From: CAYJBP01 sp964368605
Lineage (GTDB): Bacteria > Bacillota > Dehalobacteriia > UBA4068
Assembly: GCA_964368605.1 (NCBI GenBank)
Contig: CAYJBP010000134.1
Location: 1-5,384, forward strand
Length of the DNA: 5,384 bases
Direction of reading: 5' to 3'
Shown here piece by piece: positions 1 through 5,347 of the stretch (the stretch's first letter is position 1; every line of letters starts with the position of its first letter). A program made the translations under genes and the position numbers. The notes under the pieces were generated by a model. That model was not told where the DNA came from. It saw nothing but the letters and a program-made list of their open reading frames with translations, and did not search any database.

Positions 1-2
1 TT

Positions 3-348
3 TGGTGGAGATGAGGGGAATTGAACCCCTGTCCGAAAGAGAACCCACATGGATTTCTCCGAGCGCAGTTTGTACTTTGGGTTTCGCTTGGCATACGGCT
101 ACAAACTACCTTATGCTTTGCTAGCCTTTGTTTTTTCCTTAAACGGTCAAGGCGCCCCGTTTAAGGTGAGCTCGTATTATGACCTTAGATTTCCACCCTA
201 CGAGCGAGGTGGGCTAAGGTAGCAGGCTTAAGCTGCTAAAGCAAAATTATTTTTGGCAATTAAAACCAGTTCCACTGTTTAACGAGTTAGTGGGATCTCG
301 GCTCGCTTACCATGCCAATTCTTCCCCCGTCGAAACCTTTACATCCCC
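3..348 (-). ncRNA. ssrA: tmRNA (transfer-messenger RNA), complete, one-piece
   Basis: This RNA acts with SmpB to rescue ribosomes stalled on broken mRNAs and to tag the unfinished protein for proteolysis. The 5' end (GGGGATG, complement of 342-348) pairs over 7 bp, with one G-U, with the 3' end CATCTCC, followed by discriminator A and an encoded CCA (3-5). The near-invariant TTTCGACGGG follows the 5' acceptor strand. A T-arm (AGGGG, loop TTCAATT, CCCCT; 14-30) precedes the 3' acceptor strand. Between them I see the tag frame and helices expected of the pseudoknot ring: ACCTTAG with CTAAGGT, a 10-bp stem CCTTAAACGG with CCGTTTAAGG, and AGTTTGTA with TACAAACT. The length of 346 nt is normal and there is no sign of the two-piece permuted form. 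It lies 7 nt downstream of smpB on the same strand. Only two bases remain after the CCA, so its terminator is outside the window. Confidence 0.97.
228..257 (-). other. tmRNA tag-peptide reading frame (AKNNFALAA-stop)
   Basis: Reading the minus strand from 257, codons GCC AAA AAT AAT TTT GCT TTA GCA GCT TAA encode AKNNFALAA and a stop. The resume codon is taken as GCC because the preceding TTAATT aligns with the TTAGTC that precedes GCA in the E. coli tmRNA. The frame ends in the ALAA degron recognised by ClpXP-type proteases. At nine encoded residues the tag is short; the E. coli encoded tag is ten and the B. subtilis one longer. The frame is seen directly; the exact resume point is by analogy. 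Confidence 0.88.
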
Positions 349-355
349 ATATAAT

Positions 356-823
356 TTATTGCCTAGAGCGCTCTTTTAAGGCTCGCTCTGTTTCCCTCTT
401 TACGGTTTTGCTAATCATATCATCCCTTTTATCGTACAACTTTTTGCCTTGGGCTAATGCTATTTCCAGCTTGGCATTTTGCCCTTTAAAATACATCTTT
501 ACCGGCACAATAGTTAGGCCTTTTTCGCGCACTTTAGCAAAAATACGACGAATTTCCGATTTATGCAATAATAGGCGACGCAGCCTTTTAGGCTCATGAT
601 TAAACCGATTACCCATCTCATAAGGGCTGATATGCATATTATGAATAAAAGCCTGCCCATTATCAATCCTACAATGCGCCTCGGTTATATTCGCCTTACC
701 TACCCGCAAAGACTTTACCTCGGTACCTTTTAGCTCTATCCCGGCCTCAAAAAGCTCCAGAAAATGATACTCATGCCGCGCCTTTCGATTTTCTGCTATG
801 ATTTTGATTTTTTGCTCAGGCAC
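356..823 (-). CDS. smpB: SsrA-binding protein SmpB
   Basis: SmpB is the obligate protein partner of tmRNA. It binds the tRNA-like domain and fills the decoding centre of the stalled ribosome in the cytoplasm. The 155-residue product is full length for the family. Visible family signatures are NRKARHEY (12-19), the EAGIxLxGTEVKSLR stretch (26-40), NMHISPYEMGNRFNHEPKRLRRLLL (62-86 region), GLTIVPVKMYF (102-112) and GKKLYDKR (126-133). They are followed by the basic C-terminal tail (KRETERALKERSRQ) that enters the mRNA channel. The start is GTG at 821-823, chosen because a perfect AAGGAGGT lies 7 nt upstream and the family N-terminus begins here; the next in-frame ATG is only at residue 63. It has its own promoter in the 104-bp gap after dusB, and its stop is 7 nt before ssrA. 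The usual neighbour rnr is not seen. Confidence 0.97.
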   Translation of the reverse strand: MPEQKIKIIAENRKARHEYHFLELFEAGIELKGTEVKSLRVGKANITEAHCRIDNGQAFIHNMHISPYEMGNRFNHEPKRLRRLLLHKSEIRRIFAKVREKGLTIVPVKMYFKGQNAKLEIALAQGKKLYDKRDDMISKTVKRETERALKERSRQ

Positions 824-830
824 GTTTTAA

Positions 831-838
831 ACCTCCTT
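831..838 (-). promoter_or_regulatory. smpB ribosome binding site (AAGGAGGT), fixes a GTG start
   Basis: The minus strand reads AAGGAGGT, a full match to the anti-Shine-Dalgarno sequence, then TTAAAAC and GTG. The 7-nt spacing is optimal and decides the non-ATG start of smpB. Confidence 0.9.
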
Positions 839-854
839 GCCAACTGCTCTTCCT

Positions 855-884
855 ATTATAGCACATTCCATCACAATTTAACAA
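855..884 (-). promoter_or_regulatory. Sigma-70-type promoter of smpB-ssrA
   Basis: On the minus strand a -35-like TTGTTA (879-884) and a perfect -10 TATAAT (855-860) are separated by 18 bp. The -10 is preceded by TGC, giving an extended -10 (TGn). Transcription would start near 848, leaving a short leader of about 25 nt before the smpB start codon. As ssrA has no intergenic space of its own, this promoter probably also supplies tmRNA. Assignment is from sequence match only. Confidence 0.75.
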
Positions 885-927
885 TGTTTTTTTATTGATA
901 TTTTTTGACAATATTTTGAACTAAATT

Positions 928-1998
928 TTAACTTTTAGCAGAATCTAAAAATTTTCCATTTAGATAATCCTCAAATAGCTGCTCCAGCTCGTATACTCGG
1001 GTTAGCTGATTGAGCTTATAGCGCAAATTAGCTGCGCCGGGCATGCCTTTTACATAATAGCCTAAATGCCCTCGCATGCTGCGCACCGCCTCCAGCTCGC
1101 CCTCGATGGCCACTAGCTGCGGGTTATCCTTATGCCTTAACCCACGCCAGTAAATAAAACGCTCGCTTTGAATTTTAAGATGCCTAATTGCCATCGCCAA
1201 AATTGCTCGCTCATTTGGCCGCTGCGGGAGGGGCTTACCGGCCAAATATGCTTCTATTTCGGCAAATAGCCAAGGATTACCCAGCATACCACGCCCAATC
1301 ATTAAGCCGTCGCAGCCGGTTTGGTTTAGCATGGTAGCCGCATCCTTAGCATCAAAAATATCGCCATTGCCCAGTAATGGGATACTAATCACCTGCTTAA
1401 CTTTGCTAATCAAATCCCAGTCGGCTTGGCCTTGATAAAATTGCTCGCGGGTACGGGCATGCAAGGCAATCAACGCCACACCGGCATCTTCTAAGACCTT
1501 AGCAAAATCAGGAGCATTGATATGCTGCTTATCCCAACCACTACGAATTTTTACGCTAATCGGCAAACCGCTTTTAGCAGCCGCCTGCACCAACAATGCC
1601 GCTTTAGCAGGGTCTTTTGCTAAAGATGCCCCTTCGCCATTATTTACCACCTTGGCCACCGGGCAGCCCATATTGATGTCAATCATCTCCGCACCCAGCT
1701 CGGCCACGATATGGCCAGCCTGCTCTAAATGGGCAGGGTCATGGCCGAATAATTGGACTATTTTGGGGCTTCTTTCGTCTTTAATATCCAAAAGCTCCAG
1801 GGTGCGTTTATTGGCATAGCATAAAGCCTGGGCGCTAATCATCTCGCCATAGGCTGCTCCTGCACCGTTATCAAGCACAATATCCCGAAAAGCTCTGGTC
1901 GTAAGCCCTGCTAAAGGGGCTGCCACCAAGGGTTTAAAGCTTAATTTTGTTCCGATATTCAGATTATTTAATTGCTGCTTATTTTGATTATTTGTCAT
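928..1998 (-). CDS. dusB: tRNA-dihydrouridine synthase, DusB/NifR3 type
   Basis: Dus enzymes are FMN-dependent and use NAD(P)H to reduce specific uridines of tRNA to dihydrouridine. The 356-residue product shows the family in order: the N-terminal barrel motif APLAGLTTRAFRDI (27-40; usual form APMAGVTD), VQLFGHDP (81-88), DINMGCPVAKVVNNGEGASL (107-126) with catalytic Cys112, the FMN-contacting VKIRSGW (149-155), HARTREQFYQGQADW (180-194), GNGDI (210-214) and GLMIGRGMLGNPWLF (231-245). A helical C-terminal tRNA-binding domain carries YYVKGMPGAANLR (314-326). The APxAGxT rather than DusA-like opening favours DusB; which uridine it modifies cannot be read from sequence. The ATG shares one base with the comM stop (TGATG), suggesting translational coupling; only a weak GGGAG lies 11 nt upstream. 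The first ~15 residues are Asn/Gln-rich and precede the conserved start of the fold. Confidence 0.95.
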   Translation of the reverse strand: MTNNQNKQQLNNLNIGTKLSFKPLVAAPLAGLTTRAFRDIVLDNGAGAAYGEMISAQALCYANKRTLELLDIKDERSPKIVQLFGHDPAHLEQAGHIVAELGAEMIDINMGCPVAKVVNNGEGASLAKDPAKAALLVQAAAKSGLPISVKIRSGWDKQHINAPDFAKVLEDAGVALIALHARTREQFYQGQADWDLISKVKQVISIPLLGNGDIFDAKDAATMLNQTGCDGLMIGRGMLGNPWLFAEIEAYLAGKPLPQRPNERAILAMAIRHLKIQSERFIYWRGLRHKDNPQLVAIEGELEAVRSMRGHLGYYVKGMPGAANLRYKLNQLTRVYELEQLFEDYLNGKFLDSAKS

Positions 1999-3557
1999 CA
2001 GTCTAATTGCTCCCGATCTAGGCTTCTGTATTGTAAGGCTTCGGCGATATGATCAACTTTTATTTGAGAACTATCCGCCAAATCGGCTATGGTTCTGGCT
2101 ACTTTTAACAGGCGATCATGTGCCCGCCCACTTAAGTTTAATTTGCGGAAAGCGGCAGCAAAAAAGCTGCTGCCATCATCATCTAAGCGGCAAAACTGCT
2201 CGATTTGGCGGCGCTGCATACCTGCATTATTGATGATATCATCCTGCTTAAAGCGCTCTAATTGAATTTTACGTGCCTTAATTACCCGCTTTTGAATAAT
2301 AGCCGATGTTTCGGTAATCTGATTAAAGTCCTGCTTATCGGCTGTATTTAAATCATGATACCCTACCCGGGGCACTTCAATATGTAAATCAATGCGATCC
2401 AGTAAGGGGCCGGAAATTCGCTGCAAATAACGCTGACGCTGATAATTAGTGCAGCTACACTCTTTTTGGCTATCACCATAAAAACCGCAGGGGCAAGGGT
2501 TCATCGCAGCTATTAATTGCAAATTAGCAGGATAATCCACCTTGGCCATCACCCTGGCCACACTTACCATTTTATCCTCCAAAGGCTGGCGCAAGGCTTC
2601 CAGCACATCACGGCTAAACTCGGGTAATTCGTCCATAAAAAGGATGCCATTATGCGCCAGGCTAATCTCCCCCGGTTTAGGATTAGTACCACCGCCAATA
2701 ATGCTGGCCGCCGAGGCCCCATGATGCGGACTACGAAAAGGGCGCTTGATAATCAGCGGCCGCTCAACCGGCAGCAGGCCGGCAATACTGTAAATTTTGG
2801 TGGCCTCCAAGCTTTCGCCCATGGTTAGCGGCGGCATAATACCAGGTAAACGTCGCGCCATCATGGTTTTACCACTGCCGGGGGCGCCTATCATTAAGGC
2901 ATTATGGCCGCCTGCTGCGGCAATTTCTAAAACCCGTTTTACCCCTTCTTGGCCTTTAACCTCGGCCATATCTGGGCCTTCTATTATGCTTTCGGCCTTA
3001 AGTAAGGCCTTAATATCGGTTTTTACAACCGTAATTTCCTCTTCACGCCTTAGTAAGCGCACCACTTGCTTTAAATTGGCAGCGGCTAAGCAGTTTATCC
3101 CCTCAATCATGGCCGCTTCCGGCGCATTATCTTTAGGCAAAAACAATGCTTTAAGGTCGGAATTTTGCGATAAATGGTCGGCAATCGGCAAAGCTCCTTT
3201 AATCGGTCTAATTGCCCCTTCCAGCGATAATTCGCCACAAAAAGCGCTAACCGCCAATAATTTATTAAAAGGCACTTGCTCGGTTGCCGCTAAAATACCC
3301 ACTGCAATGGGCAAATCCAGCAAAGATCCTTCTTTTTTTAAATTAGCAGGTGCCAGGTTAACAATAATTTTTTTAAGCGGAAATTCCAGCCCGGAATTTT
3401 TTAAGGCGGTACGTACACGCTCTTTACTTTCCCGCACGGCGGCATCGGGTAGCCCAACTATATCAAAAGATGGCATACCGGAACTAACATCTACCTCAAT
3501 TAGCAGATCATGGCCAACCAAGCCTAAAACCACGCAACTTTTAATCATAGCCAACAT
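1998..3557 (-). CDS. comM: ComM/YifB family AAA+ ATPase (Mg-chelatase-like)
   Basis: The ComM/YifB family forms AAA+ rings; ComM promotes branch migration while transformed single-stranded DNA is integrated, and many non-competent species also carry it. The 519 residues are full length (about 505-510 in E. coli and Haemophilus). An N-terminal ChlI/Lon-like domain (about 20-160) contains FDIVGLPDAAVRESKERV and NLAPANLKKEGSLLDLPIAVGIL. The ATPase domain has Walker A GAPGSGKT (224-231), RPFRSPHHGAS (272-282), Walker B ILFMDE (305-310), and a cysteine cluster CPC...CSC (Cys355, 357, 367, 369) that may bind metal. The sensor/arginine-finger segment SGPLLDRIDLHIEVP is at 382-396. The C-terminal Mg-chelatase helical domain holds LSGRAHDRLLKVARTIADL (475-493). 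The ATG at 3555-3557 follows an eight-G ribosome binding site, and MLAMIKS fits the family N-terminus. It overlaps dusB by 1 nt and diverges from the DUF1015 gene. Competence genes are not visible nearby, so a role in transformation is family knowledge only. Confidence 0.95.
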   Translation of the reverse strand: MLAMIKSCVVLGLVGHDLLIEVDVSSGMPSFDIVGLPDAAVRESKERVRTALKNSGLEFPLKKIIVNLAPANLKKEGSLLDLPIAVGILAATEQVPFNKLLAVSAFCGELSLEGAIRPIKGALPIADHLSQNSDLKALFLPKDNAPEAAMIEGINCLAAANLKQVVRLLRREEEITVVKTDIKALLKAESIIEGPDMAEVKGQEGVKRVLEIAAAGGHNALMIGAPGSGKTMMARRLPGIMPPLTMGESLEATKIYSIAGLLPVERPLIIKRPFRSPHHGASAASIIGGGTNPKPGEISLAHNGILFMDELPEFSRDVLEALRQPLEDKMVSVARVMAKVDYPANLQLIAAMNPCPCGFYGDSQKECSCTNYQRQRYLQRISGPLLDRIDLHIEVPRVGYHDLNTADKQDFNQITETSAIIQKRVIKARKIQLERFKQDDIINNAGMQRRQIEQFCRLDDDGSSFFAAAFRKLNLSGRAHDRLLKVARTIADLADSSQIKVDHIAEALQYRSLDREQLD

Positions 3558-3563
3558 TTTTTG

Positions 3564-3571
3564 CCCCCCCC
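3564..3571 (-). promoter_or_regulatory. comM ribosome binding site made of eight consecutive G
   Basis: The minus strand reads AAAA, eight G, CAAAAA, ATG. Five or more consecutive G can pair with the CCUCC of 16S rRNA if one G-U wobble is allowed, and the 6-nt spacing suits an RBS. No other Shine-Dalgarno candidate precedes this start. A homopolymer of this length is prone to slippage during replication. Confidence 0.7.
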
Positions 3572-3597
3572 TTTTAGTTATTTAATTAGGCTTTTGC

Positions 3598-3626
3598 TTG
3601 CAATTTGCGCTTGAATATATTAGAAT
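3598..3626 (+). promoter_or_regulatory. Candidate promoter of the DUF1015 gene
   Basis: TTGCAA (3598-3603, 4 of 6 matches to the -35 consensus) and TAGAAT (3621-3626, 5 of 6 to the -10) are separated by 17 bp. Transcription would start around 3633, giving a leader of about 25 nt before the ATG. The surrounding DNA is AT-rich, so chance matches are possible. A matching promoter for divergent comM must also lie in 3572-3657, but I cannot choose one with confidence. Confidence 0.5.
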
Positions 3627-3642
3627 AATAGCAAAAATAAAT

Positions 3643-3650
3643 TTAAGGAG
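3643..3650 (+). promoter_or_regulatory. DUF1015 gene ribosome binding site, decides the start
   Basis: TTAAGGAG is followed by CATCACT and ATG at 3658, a 7-nt spacing. The frame stays open upstream to a TTG at 3598, but that codon has no Shine-Dalgarno sequence, and the conserved family N-terminus begins at MADIKAFKAL. The ATG at 3658 is therefore preferred. Confidence 0.88.
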
Positions 3651-3657
3651 CATCACT

Positions 3658-4935
3658 ATGGCCGATATCAAAGCATTTAAAGCTCTATCTTATAATTTGG
3701 ACAAGGCAGGAGCAGCCGAAACCCTATTTACCCAGCCCTATGATGTGATCGACGCTCAATTGCAAGAGGCTTATTATCAAGCTAACCCCTATAATATTAT
3801 TCGTTTGGAATATGGTAAAATTTATGATACCGACAATCAGCAGGAAAATCGTTATAGCCGTGCCGCTGCCGCCTTTAAGGATTGGCAGGAGCAGGGCATT
3901 TTAAGCCGCGAGCAAAATAATTGTTTTTATCCTTATATTCAGGAATTTAAGGTAAACGGCCAAACTTTTTGCCGCAGCGGCTTTTTGGCTACCGTTAAAG
4001 CTGCCGGCTATGAAGATGGCCAAGTTTTGCCACATGAGGAAACGATTTCCGGCCATAAAGAGGATAGATACCGTTTAATGCAGGCTGCCAAGGCTAATTT
4101 TAGCCCGATTTTTGGTCTATATGCCGATCAGGAATGCCAGAATGATGCTATTATTAAGGATATTGCTCAAAAACAAGCACCGATTATCGATTTTTGCGAT
4201 GAGCAAGATGTACGCCATCGGGTTTATTGTTTAGATGATGCCGCTTTGGTGGCCAAAATCGAGCAGAATATGGCAGATCATAAAATATATATTGCCGACG
4301 GCCATCATCGTTATGAAACCGCATCACGTTTTGCCGCCGCTTATCCCGGTTGCGATTATATGCTAATCGACCTGGTAAACCTTTATGATCCCGGTTTAAT
4401 TGTGTTGCCTACCCATCGTTTAGTCAAAAATTGGCAGGGTTTTGAGCCTAATCAATTCCTTAAGCAAATTACCGCAGCCGGCTTTGAAGTTAAGCCTTTG
4501 GCCGATTTTGAACAGGCCGAGCAGGCTTTAGCCGCCACCCCGCGTGAAATTGCCGCTTTTGTGCTTTATTTGCAGCAAAACTATTATCTTTTAACTATAA
4601 AAAGGGATAGCCCCCTCTTGCCGGCTGCTAAGCCCGAATATTCTACGGCTTATCAGCAATTGGATGTAAGTATTATTCATAGCCTGGTTTTAGAGGCTAT
4701 TTGCGGAATTGGCAAGGAGCAAATGGCTGCCGAAAGCAATTTAGCCTATAATCGGGATAGCAAGGCTACCATCAAGCAGGCCGATAGCGAAGGTTTTCAG
4801 TTTGCAATTTTGATGAATAGCACCCTGGTTGAGGAATTATTGGCGGTGGCTAATGCCGGCGAGAAGATGCCGCAAAAATCTACATTTTTCTATCCCAAAA
4901 TTATTGCCGGCTTGGTGATTAATAAATTGGATTAA
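3658..4935 (+). CDS. DUF1015 family protein (function not established)
   Basis: The 425-residue product has the full set of DUF1015 signatures. In order these are MADIKAFKAL at the N-terminus, QPYDV (26-30), NPYNIIRLE (43-51), VLPHEETISGHKEDR (123-137), NFSPIFGLY (147-155), YIADGHHRYETA (211-222), NLYDPGLIVLPTHRLV (241-256), LDVSIIHSLVLE (335-346) and GEKMPQKSTFFYPKIIAGLV (401-420). There is no signal peptide or membrane segment, so it is probably cytosolic. The family's biochemical role is not something I can state firmly. The DGHHRYETA segment resembles the GxxR(Y)xA phosphate-binding box of ParB/sulfiredoxin-fold proteins, a superfamily that includes ADP-dependent serine kinases. I also recall, without being able to check, DUF1015 genes beside serA/serC in some clostridia. 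A small-molecule kinase is therefore a hypothesis only. The gene stands alone on its strand, divergent from comM. Confidence 0.93.
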   Translation: MADIKAFKALSYNLDKAGAAETLFTQPYDVIDAQLQEAYYQANPYNIIRLEYGKIYDTDNQQENRYSRAAAAFKDWQEQGILSREQNNCFYPYIQEFKVNGQTFCRSGFLATVKAAGYEDGQVLPHEETISGHKEDRYRLMQAAKANFSPIFGLYADQECQNDAIIKDIAQKQAPIIDFCDEQDVRHRVYCLDDAALVAKIEQNMADHKIYIADGHHRYETASRFAAAYPGCDYMLIDLVNLYDPGLIVLPTHRLVKNWQGFEPNQFLKQITAAGFEVKPLADFEQAEQALAATPREIAAFVLYLQQNYYLLTIKRDSPLLPAAKPEYSTAYQQLDVSIIHSLVLEAICGIGKEQMAAESNLAYNRDSKATIKQADSEGFQFAILMNSTLVEELLAVANAGEKMPQKSTFFYPKIIAGLVINKLD

Positions 4936-4999
4936 GCACAAGCCCATAATCCGAACCCAGCCCAGCTTTGGCAATTTTTGATTTGTTTGCATTTTGTAG
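4936..4999. other. Intergenic spacer after the DUF1015 gene, no recognisable feature
   Basis: This stretch lies between the DUF1015 stop codon and the repeat element. It contains no open frame with a ribosome binding site and no convincing terminator; the best fold is a 3-bp GCC/GGC pair before ATTTTTG, too weak to count. Transcripts of the DUF1015 gene therefore probably run on into the structured element. Confidence 0.6.
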
Positions 5000-5019
5000 G
5001 GAATGGTCTTGACCATTCC
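5000..5019. repeat. Palindrome copy 1, 9-bp arms, 2-nt centre
   Basis: GGAATGGTC, TT, GACCATTCC: the arms are exact reverse complements. The same 20 bp, followed by GC, recur at 5186-5205. It forms the outer part of the left terminal inverted repeat of the 206-bp element. No T-tract follows on either strand, so it is not a simple intrinsic terminator. Confidence 0.9.
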
Positions 5020-5066
5020 GCAGACTGTCAAAAAAGCCAAAACTCCATTTCCCATGGGGGGATGGA

Positions 5067-5088
5067 AAGGGGGGGGCTTGCCCCCCTT
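5067..5088. repeat. G-run/C-run hairpin
   Basis: AAGGGGGG (5067-5074), a six-base spacer GGCTTG and CCCCCCTT (5081-5088) form an 8-bp inverted repeat inside the 206-bp element. The plus strand holds eight consecutive G at 5069-5076. It is followed by GCG, not by a T-tract. Confidence 0.75.
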
Positions 5089-5115
5089 GCGTTGCTGAAT
5101 TACAGCGTAAGCTGC

Positions 5116-5148
5116 CAATATTCTTTCCCGGTTCTGGAAAGAATATTG
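5116..5148. repeat. Perfect 13-bp inverted repeat (hairpin)
   Basis: CAATATTCTTTCC (5116-5128) and GGAAAGAATATTG (5136-5148) are exact reverse complements around a 7-nt loop CGGTTCT. It is the most perfect internal stem of the 206-bp element. Neither side carries a T-tract suitable for termination. Confidence 0.88.
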
Positions 5149-5150
5149 CT

Positions 5151-5184
5151 CAGGCTGGCAAAAACCTAGTTTTTTGACGGCCTG
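5151..5184. repeat. Imperfect 14-position hairpin overlapping the right terminal repeat
   Basis: CAGGCTGGCAAAAA (5151-5164) and TTTTTGACGGCCTG (5171-5184) pair with one G-T and one G-A mismatch around the six-base loop CCTAGT. This fold uses the inner part of the right terminal repeat, so it competes with pairing between the two ends of the element. It lies immediately between the 13-bp hairpin and the second palindrome. Confidence 0.7.
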
Positions 5185-5185
5185 G

Positions 5186-5205
5186 GGAATGGTCTTGACC
5201 ATTCC
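5186..5205. repeat. Palindrome copy 2, 9-bp arms, 2-nt centre
   Basis: Identical over 20 bp to the copy at 5000-5019, including the TT centre, and again followed by GC. Its inner flank (5170-5185) is an inverted version of the inner flank of copy 1, which makes the pair the two ends of one element rather than a simple tandem duplication. Confidence 0.9.
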
Positions 5206-5218
5206 GCTGTTTGGCTTA

Positions 5219-5270
5219 TTGTTACCTATTACCAGCTGAATTATTTTAGTCTTTTGTTGCCTATTATTAG
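5219..5270. repeat. Degenerate 17-bp direct repeat, 35-bp period
   Basis: TTGTTACCTATTACCAG (5219-5235) and TTGTTGCCTATTATTAG (5254-5270) match at 14 of 17 positions in the same orientation. They lie between the 206-bp element and the terminator. No function can be assigned; a duplication remnant or a pair of binding sites are both possible. Confidence 0.5.
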
Positions 5271-5280
5271 TTTTTTTATG

Positions 5281-5324
5281 GGCTGCTGCAATTAGAATAC
5301 TATTTGCGGCAGCCTTTTTGTTTT
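5281..5324 (+). terminator. Rho-independent terminator on the plus strand
   Basis: GGCTGCTGCAA (5281-5291) pairs with TTGCGGCAGCC (5304-5314) over 11 positions with a single G-T wobble, around a 12-nt loop. TTTTTGTTTT follows directly. There is no corresponding T-tract on the minus strand (TTTTTTT lies on the plus strand upstream), so it acts in one direction only. It lies about 345 bp after the DUF1015 stop and is the first convincing terminator for that gene. Confidence 0.88.
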
Positions 5325-5347
5325 GGCCTGCTGCTTGATTTATTTTC

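Larger units (their letters stand above)
5000..5205. repeat. Palindrome-rich 206-bp element with terminal inverted repeats (MITE- or BIME-like)
   Basis: The two ends, 5000-5035 and 5170-5205, are inverted copies matching at 31 of 36 positions; the mismatches are the two centre bases of the palindrome and three inner bases. Each end starts with a perfect 9-bp palindromic arm pair and closes with GTCAAAAAA (inverted as TTTTTTGAC). The interior is a chain of hairpins: a G-run/C-run stem, a perfect 13-bp stem at 5116-5148 and an imperfect 14-position stem at 5151-5184. There is no credible coding frame. Size, terminal inverted repeats and lack of genes suit a non-autonomous transposon-like repeat (MITE) or a compound REP/BIME. 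I see no clear target-site duplication, and copy number cannot be judged from one window. Confidence 0.65.

Noticed and set aside
312..599. 95-residue plus-strand open frame over ssrA and smpB
   Set aside because: It is antisense to the tmRNA 5' domain and the smpB C-terminus, both firmly identified, and has no ribosome binding site.
824..927. Intrinsic terminator after dusB
   Set aside because: Only a 5-bp TATTG/CAATA pair in AT-rich DNA is present, with no GC-rich stem, so a terminator is not supported.
2797..3585. 262-residue plus-strand open frame opposite comM
   Set aside because: It is a shadow of the comM reading frame; the minus strand carries a complete AAA+ protein with Walker motifs here.
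3598..3657. Longer DUF1015 protein starting at TTG 3598 (20 extra residues)
   Set aside because: The TTG lacks a Shine-Dalgarno sequence, overlaps the candidate -35, and the added residues are not part of the family; ATG 3658 has TTAAGGAG at the right distance.
4978..5169. 63-residue plus-strand open frame inside the repeat element
   Set aside because: It is made of the palindrome, the G/C-run hairpin and the 13-bp hairpin read as codons; there is no ribosome binding site or protein-like composition.
4837..5202. 121-residue minus-strand open frame covering the DUF1015 3' end and the repeat element
   Set aside because: It starts in the palindrome, encodes MVKTIP twice simply because the palindrome is repeated, runs antisense into a well-supported gene, has no ribosome binding site and resembles no family I know.
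5000..5205. CRISPR array
   Set aside because: Only two palindrome copies about 166 bp apart, with inverted flanks and no regular spacers.
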